From: Mesobacillus boroniphilus JCM 21738
GTDB lineage: Bacteria; Bacillota; Bacilli; Bacillales; Cytobacillaceae
DNA length: 64,000 bases
Assembly (NCBI RefSeq): GCF_000517385.1
Contig: NZ_BAUW01000011.1
Coordinates: forward strand, 1-64,000
Reading direction: 5' to 3'
Position 1 is the first letter of the stretch; every line of letters starts with the position of its first letter. The notes under the pieces were generated by a model. That model made no database searches. It saw only the letters and a program-made list of their open reading frames with translations, and was not told where the DNA came from. Shown here piece after piece: positions 60,761-64,000 of this stretch. Both the position numbers and the translations under genes were made by a program.

Positions 60761-61010
60761 AAAAGCGTAAGCGCCTTGATCAGCCCCGACAAGCGGTGAA
60801 GGGCCGACCGGTGAAGTCGTTCTTTGACTTCATTGGGCGGACCGAAATTGAAATGTATAGCCGACTGTTCAGAAACGCAGAAACTGGAGACTCCGACAAA
60901 GAAGCGCTTTTTGCTTCTGTGGGCGGAGTTGAAGTTTCGGAGTTTCTGGGAGGCGAAACTAGACAGGCGACTCGAGGGGCTAGGCGCTGAAGCTAGACAT
61001 TATTCTTAGT
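60761..61010. repeat. Dispersed palindromic repeat, long form, inverted (copy D)
   Basis: The reverse complement matches the copy at 11,679-11,982 nearly base for base, including the middle of about 120 bases. Arms GCGCCT/AGGCGC, AGCCCC/GGGGCT and TGAAGTC/GACTTCA are present. It begins five bases after the abrB stop and may also act as its transcript end. Confidence 0.85.
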
Positions 61011-61042
61011 ACAAAAAAGATTATTTTATAAACCAACATTCA

Positions 61043-61074
61043 AAGCAGTCCTGCTTCCAGGACTGCTTTTTGAT
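61043..61074 (-). terminator. Terminator of arcA
   Basis: Perfect 12-bp stem, AAAGCAGTCCTG (61043-61054) with CAGGACTGCTTT (61059-61070), directly after the minus-strand arcA stop; also suited to plus-strand transcripts. Confidence 0.88.
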
Positions 61075-62306
61075 TACAAGTCTTTTCGGTAGATAGGCAT
61101 GCTCATGCAGCGCGGGCCTCCACGTCCTCTTGATAGCTCCGAACTTGGAATCTCGATCACTTCCACTCCATTTTTACGCAACAAGTCATTCGAAACATAG
61201 TTACGGTCATAAGTAACGACCACACCTGGGGCAATCGCAAGTGTATTGGAGCCGTCGTTCCATTGTTCGCGGGCTGCTGCAATTTCATGTCCACCTCCAC
61301 AGGGAATAAGTACGAGCTCCTGTAGACCAAGGACTTCTTTAAGGGTTTCTGTAAGATTTGAGCGCTCGGAAATGTTAAGCGTGTCAGGATCCTTGCCTTT
61401 TTCGAGAATATAGATTTTCATATTTCCATTAGGACCTTCAATTCCATAATGGATTGTGAATTTCTCATGATCAACCATTGTAAATACAGTATCAAGATGC
61501 ATATAGGCTCTTAATTTAGGAATTTCAACTGCAACTACTTTTTTAATAGTACCGTTCCTTGCAAAAATCCGTTTCGCCAATTTTTCAATCGCTTGTGCAG
61601 ACGTCCTTGCACTAACCCCAATCGCAATCACCTCAGGACTGAGTACCAACTCGTCTCCGCCTTCTAATGGATAATATTCCTCGCGGTCATACCAATGTGG
61701 AATATCATGCCCTGAGAATCTTGGATGGTGTTTAATGATAAAGTCCATGAACAAAGATTCTCTTTTTCTTGCACCTTCACACATTTTGTTTAAAGAAACT
61801 CCATTTCCAATAACGGCTGCCGGGTCCCTTGTAAAATAAAGGTTGGGCATTGGGTCAAGAAAGAATGGGTAGTAATCATCGAGCAGCTCATGTAAATGTA
61901 CTTTTTTCTCTGGCTCGATTTCTGATTTTAGAACCCCTGACATGACTTTGCGGATCATTTCATCAGTTGAAAGAGAGTGAAGATACTCTTCGACTGTTTG
62001 TCTCGAGCCATTTAAATTGCTCTTGCTTTCATTCAATACTTGATCGATGAACTGTTGTTGTAATTCATCAGTTTTTAATGCTTCTTCCATTAATTTTTCT
62101 AAATAGAGAACTTCAACACCGCGGTTTCTTAATACATCCGAGAAGTAATCATGCTCTTTTTGAACCGCCGGCAGGTAAGGAATATCATCAAATAGGAGCC
62201 GTTCCAGGTATTTGGGCGTCAGGTTTTCGACTTCCTTTCCTGGCCGGTGCAGGACCACGGATTTTAACTCGCCAATTTCAGACGTTACATTCAAAGGGTA
62301 TTTCAT
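61074..62306 (-). CDS. arcA: Arginine deiminase
   Basis: 410 residues, the normal length. Hydrolyses arginine to citrulline and ammonia. The sequence contains [39 protein letters not shown] and the closing [16 protein letters not shown] with the catalytic Cys. GGAGG seven bases before ATG 62306 fixes the start. No arcB, arcC or arcD adjoins it in this window, so it stands alone unlike the usual operon. Intact. Confidence 0.93.
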   Translation of the reverse strand: MKYPLNVTSEIGELKSVVLHRPGKEVENLTPKYLERLLFDDIPYLPAVQKEHDYFSDVLRNRGVEVLYLEKLMEEALKTDELQQQFIDQVLNESKSNLNGSRQTVEEYLHSLSTDEMIRKVMSGVLKSEIEPEKKVHLHELLDDYYPFFLDPMPNLYFTRDPAAVIGNGVSLNKMCEGARKRESLFMDFIIKHHPRFSGHDIPHWYDREEYYPLEGGDELVLSPEVIAIGVSARTSAQAIEKLAKRIFARNGTIKKVVAVEIPKLRAYMHLDTVFTMVDHEKFTIHYGIEGPNGNMKIYILEKGKDPDTLNISERSNLTETLKEVLGLQELVLIPCGGGHEIAAAREQWNDGSNTLAIAPGVVVTYDRNYVSNDLLRKNGVEVIEIPSSELSRGRGGPRCMSMPIYRKDL

Positions 62307-62773
62307 ATAAGCAGCCTCCATATTCAGTATCTATTTCTATATGAAATAAGGAGGAAGTGATCATTATGTAAAACTCAAAATTTCACTGCCCCCGCCAAAC
62401 TGCTTGCCTGCAGACTGGCCTCCTTTTCTATACCCTAATAAAAACTTTCAAACCTAATTTCGAGTCGTTCTTCAAAGGGGAAGAGTCTTCGTTTAATTGC
62501 CAAGGAAAGGATTTCACTGAAAAACCTGCTTCCGATGCGAAAGCGGATTTCAAAAAAATCACGCATTATGACAAAAAAAGGGAAAACTAAATAGATAAAA
62601 AAGAAAGCGTTTTCTGTCCTTCATAGATGTACAAACAAAATAAATATGATAAAGTATATTTTGTAAACACACATTAAACATGGAAAAAGAGGCATAAATA
62701 TTGTCCTCTCCAAAAAGACAGATGTATCCATTATAATGACATGCCAAATTTGACGGCAGAAAGGGGATTTACG
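62307..62773. other. Divergent intergenic region arcA-kbl
   Basis: 467 bases, no gene. Besides the cre-like site at 62602-62615, it shows short A-rich tracts and no hairpin I can defend. A small ORF of 62 codons on the minus strand lacks a ribosome site. Confidence 0.4.
62602..62615. promoter_or_regulatory. Candidate CcpA (cre) site
   Basis: AGAAAGCGTTTTCT fits the cre consensus TGWAARCGYTWWCW at all but the first base. It lies about 160 bases before kbl and about 300 before arcA, so either gene could be its target. Confidence 0.4.
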
Positions 62774-63964
62774 ATGTCTAGTAAAACATTGGACCAATTT
62801 TTAAATGAGAATCTCGAGGATTTAAAAGGGAAGGGTTTATATAATGTAATCGACCCGCTTGAGAGCCCAAATGGACCAGTCATAACCATTAATGGGAAAG
62901 AGATGATTAACCTCTCCTCAAATAATTACCTTGGACTCGCTACGGATGAGAGACTGAAAAAGACTGCAGATGAAGCCATTGAAAAATTTGGAGTGGGTGC
63001 AGGAGCGGTGCGAACGATCAATGGTACGCTCCAGCTGCATATTGAACTTGAAGAAGTGCTGGCGAAATTCAAAAAGACAGAAGCTGCGATTGCATACCAA
63101 TCCGGATTCATGTGCAATATGGCTGCCATTTCAGCTGTCATGGATAAAAATGACGCCATCCTTTCCGATGAATTGAACCATGCATCAATCATTGATGGCT
63201 GCCGTTTATCCAGAGCAAAGATCATCCGCTTCAACCACTCAGACATGGAAGATCTCCGCGCAAAAGCAAAAGAAGCGAAGGAGTCAGGCCAATACAATAA
63301 AATCATGGTTATCACTGACGGCGTATTCTCTATGGATGGAGACATCGCAAAGCTTCCAGAAATTGTTGGAATTGCAGAAGAATTCGACCTTATTTCATAC
63401 GTCGATGATGCACACGGTTCAGGTGTGCTTGGAGAAGGTGCTGGAACTGTTAAGCATTTCGGCCTTTCGGATAAAGTCGATTTCCAAATTGGAACTCTAT
63501 CAAAGGCCATTGGCGTTGTAGGAGGCTATGTTGCGGGTAAACGAAACTTGATCGACTGGCTGAAGGTTAGAAGCCGTCCGTTCCTTTTCTCAACTTCACT
63601 CACTCCGGCCGACGTTGCTGCCAGCAAAAAAGCAATCGAAATTTTGATGGAAAGCACAGAATTGAACGAGCGTTTATGGGAGAATGCAAACTATCTGAAG
63701 GACGGTCTGCAAAAACTCGGTTTCGACATTGGCCATTCAGAAACACCAATCACTCCATGTATCATTGGTGATGAAGTCAAGACGCAGCAGTTCAGCAAAA
63801 GATTGTACGAAGAAGGAGTATACGCTAAATCCATCGTATTCCCTACTGTACCCCGTGGAACTGGCCGTGTAAGAAATATGCCTTCGGCAGCACATACAAA
63901 AGATATGCTTGACAAGTCCATTTCTATTTATGAAAAGGTCGGCAAGGAATTAGAAATTATTTAA
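62774..63964 (+). CDS. kbl: Glycine C-acetyltransferase (2-amino-3-ketobutyrate CoA ligase)
   Basis: 396 residues, alpha-oxoamine synthase family, PLP-dependent. Joins threonine breakdown: 2-amino-3-ketobutyrate plus CoA gives glycine and acetyl-CoA. [28 protein letters not shown], the PLP Lys in [13 protein letters not shown], and FSTSLTP are conserved. AAAGGGG precedes ATG 62774. Biotin-synthesis BioF is a close relative, but the sequence fits Kbl better. The partner tdh is not in the window and may lie beyond 64,000. Intact. Confidence 0.88.
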   Translation: MSSKTLDQFLNENLEDLKGKGLYNVIDPLESPNGPVITINGKEMINLSSNNYLGLATDERLKKTADEAIEKFGVGAGAVRTINGTLQLHIELEEVLAKFKKTEAAIAYQSGFMCNMAAISAVMDKNDAILSDELNHASIIDGCRLSRAKIIRFNHSDMEDLRAKAKEAKESGQYNKIMVITDGVFSMDGDIAKLPEIVGIAEEFDLISYVDDAHGSGVLGEGAGTVKHFGLSDKVDFQIGTLSKAIGVVGGYVAGKRNLIDWLKVRSRPFLFSTSLTPADVAASKKAIEILMESTELNERLWENANYLKDGLQKLGFDIGHSETPITPCIIGDEVKTQQFSKRLYEEGVYAKSIVFPTVPRGTGRVRNMPSAAHTKDMLDKSISIYEKVGKELEII

Positions 63965-64000
63965 TTGGATATGCTGGTTTGTTTAACAAGCCGGCTTCCT

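Noticed and set aside
62926-63510. 194-codon minus-strand frame opposite kbl
   Set aside because: Low-complexity antisense shadow inside a fully conserved enzyme gene.

Overview
The window looks like a chromosomal segment of a spore-forming member of the Bacillaceae (Bacillota), probably near Mesobacillus, Neobacillus or Cytobacillus. The evidence is moderate-to-low GC, strong AGGAGG-type ribosome sites with frequent TTG and GTG starts, and gene sets laid out as in Bacillus subtilis: des-desKR, dppABCDE-ykfABCD, yoxD and abrB. There is also a YhcN/YlaJ-type sporulation lipoprotein, a CsbD gene behind a sigma-B-like promoter, and many short hairpin terminators. The species placement is an inference from gene content.

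Layout. 1-2,900: a 53-bp tandem hairpin repeat, a short-chain dehydrogenase, an orphan G39P-like helicase loader/inhibitor, and the lipid desaturase des with a DesR-type operator. 2,900-8,600: the DesK/DesR membrane thermosensor, a GIY-YIG protein, a DEAD-box RNA helicase, a DUF4023 mini-protein, an acetyltransferase, a histidine phosphatase and an unknown 54-residue protein. 8,600-14,300: a LacI regulator with two matching operators and an oligo-1,6-glucosidase, a truncated dehydrogenase, DUF2062, pssA and CsbD. 14,500-21,800: a nucleotidyltransferase, decayed and unknown membrane genes, DUF3231, a broken AbrB-type transporter, a flavoprotein, a secreted glycerophosphodiesterase, and a MerR-headed protein with an 18-residue coiled repeat. 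22,100-26,700: aspartase, a formate/nitrite channel, a Cof-type phosphatase, a sigma-B-type small membrane protein and a Nudix hydrolase.

26,900-37,600 is the metabolic core: a murein-peptide uptake and breakdown locus. DppBCDE imports cell-wall peptides. DppA (D-aminopeptidase), YkfA (LD-carboxypeptidase), YkfB (Ala-Glu epimerase) and YkfC (gamma-D-Glu endopeptidase) trim them. YkfD is a second transporter ATPase, and a leaderless beta-lactamase-fold serine hydrolase follows. 37,700-52,600: a PAS-GGDEF protein, an MFS exporter, a nitrilase-family amidase with an acetyltransferase, YoxD, a very large DUF2157 membrane protein, an HD phosphohydrolase, a YhcN-type lipoprotein, a secreted lipase and an AI-2E-type permease. 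52,600-64,000: a phosphonate-type ABC transporter (phnD-C-E1-E2), an ABC-F ATPase, an LVIVD-repeat secreted protein, a YqcI/YcgG protein, AbrB, arginine deiminase and Kbl.

Two features cut across the window. About 30 conserved genes carry 1-2 base indels, almost all in short homopolymers, so many apparent pseudogenes are probably sequencing or assembly errors. I list each as one gene and give the indel position. There are also two families of structured intergenic repeats: tandem 52-53-bp hairpin units at three loci, and a dispersed palindromic element (long and short forms) at four loci plus one fragment. I saw no tRNA, rRNA, CRISPR array, transposase or prophage.
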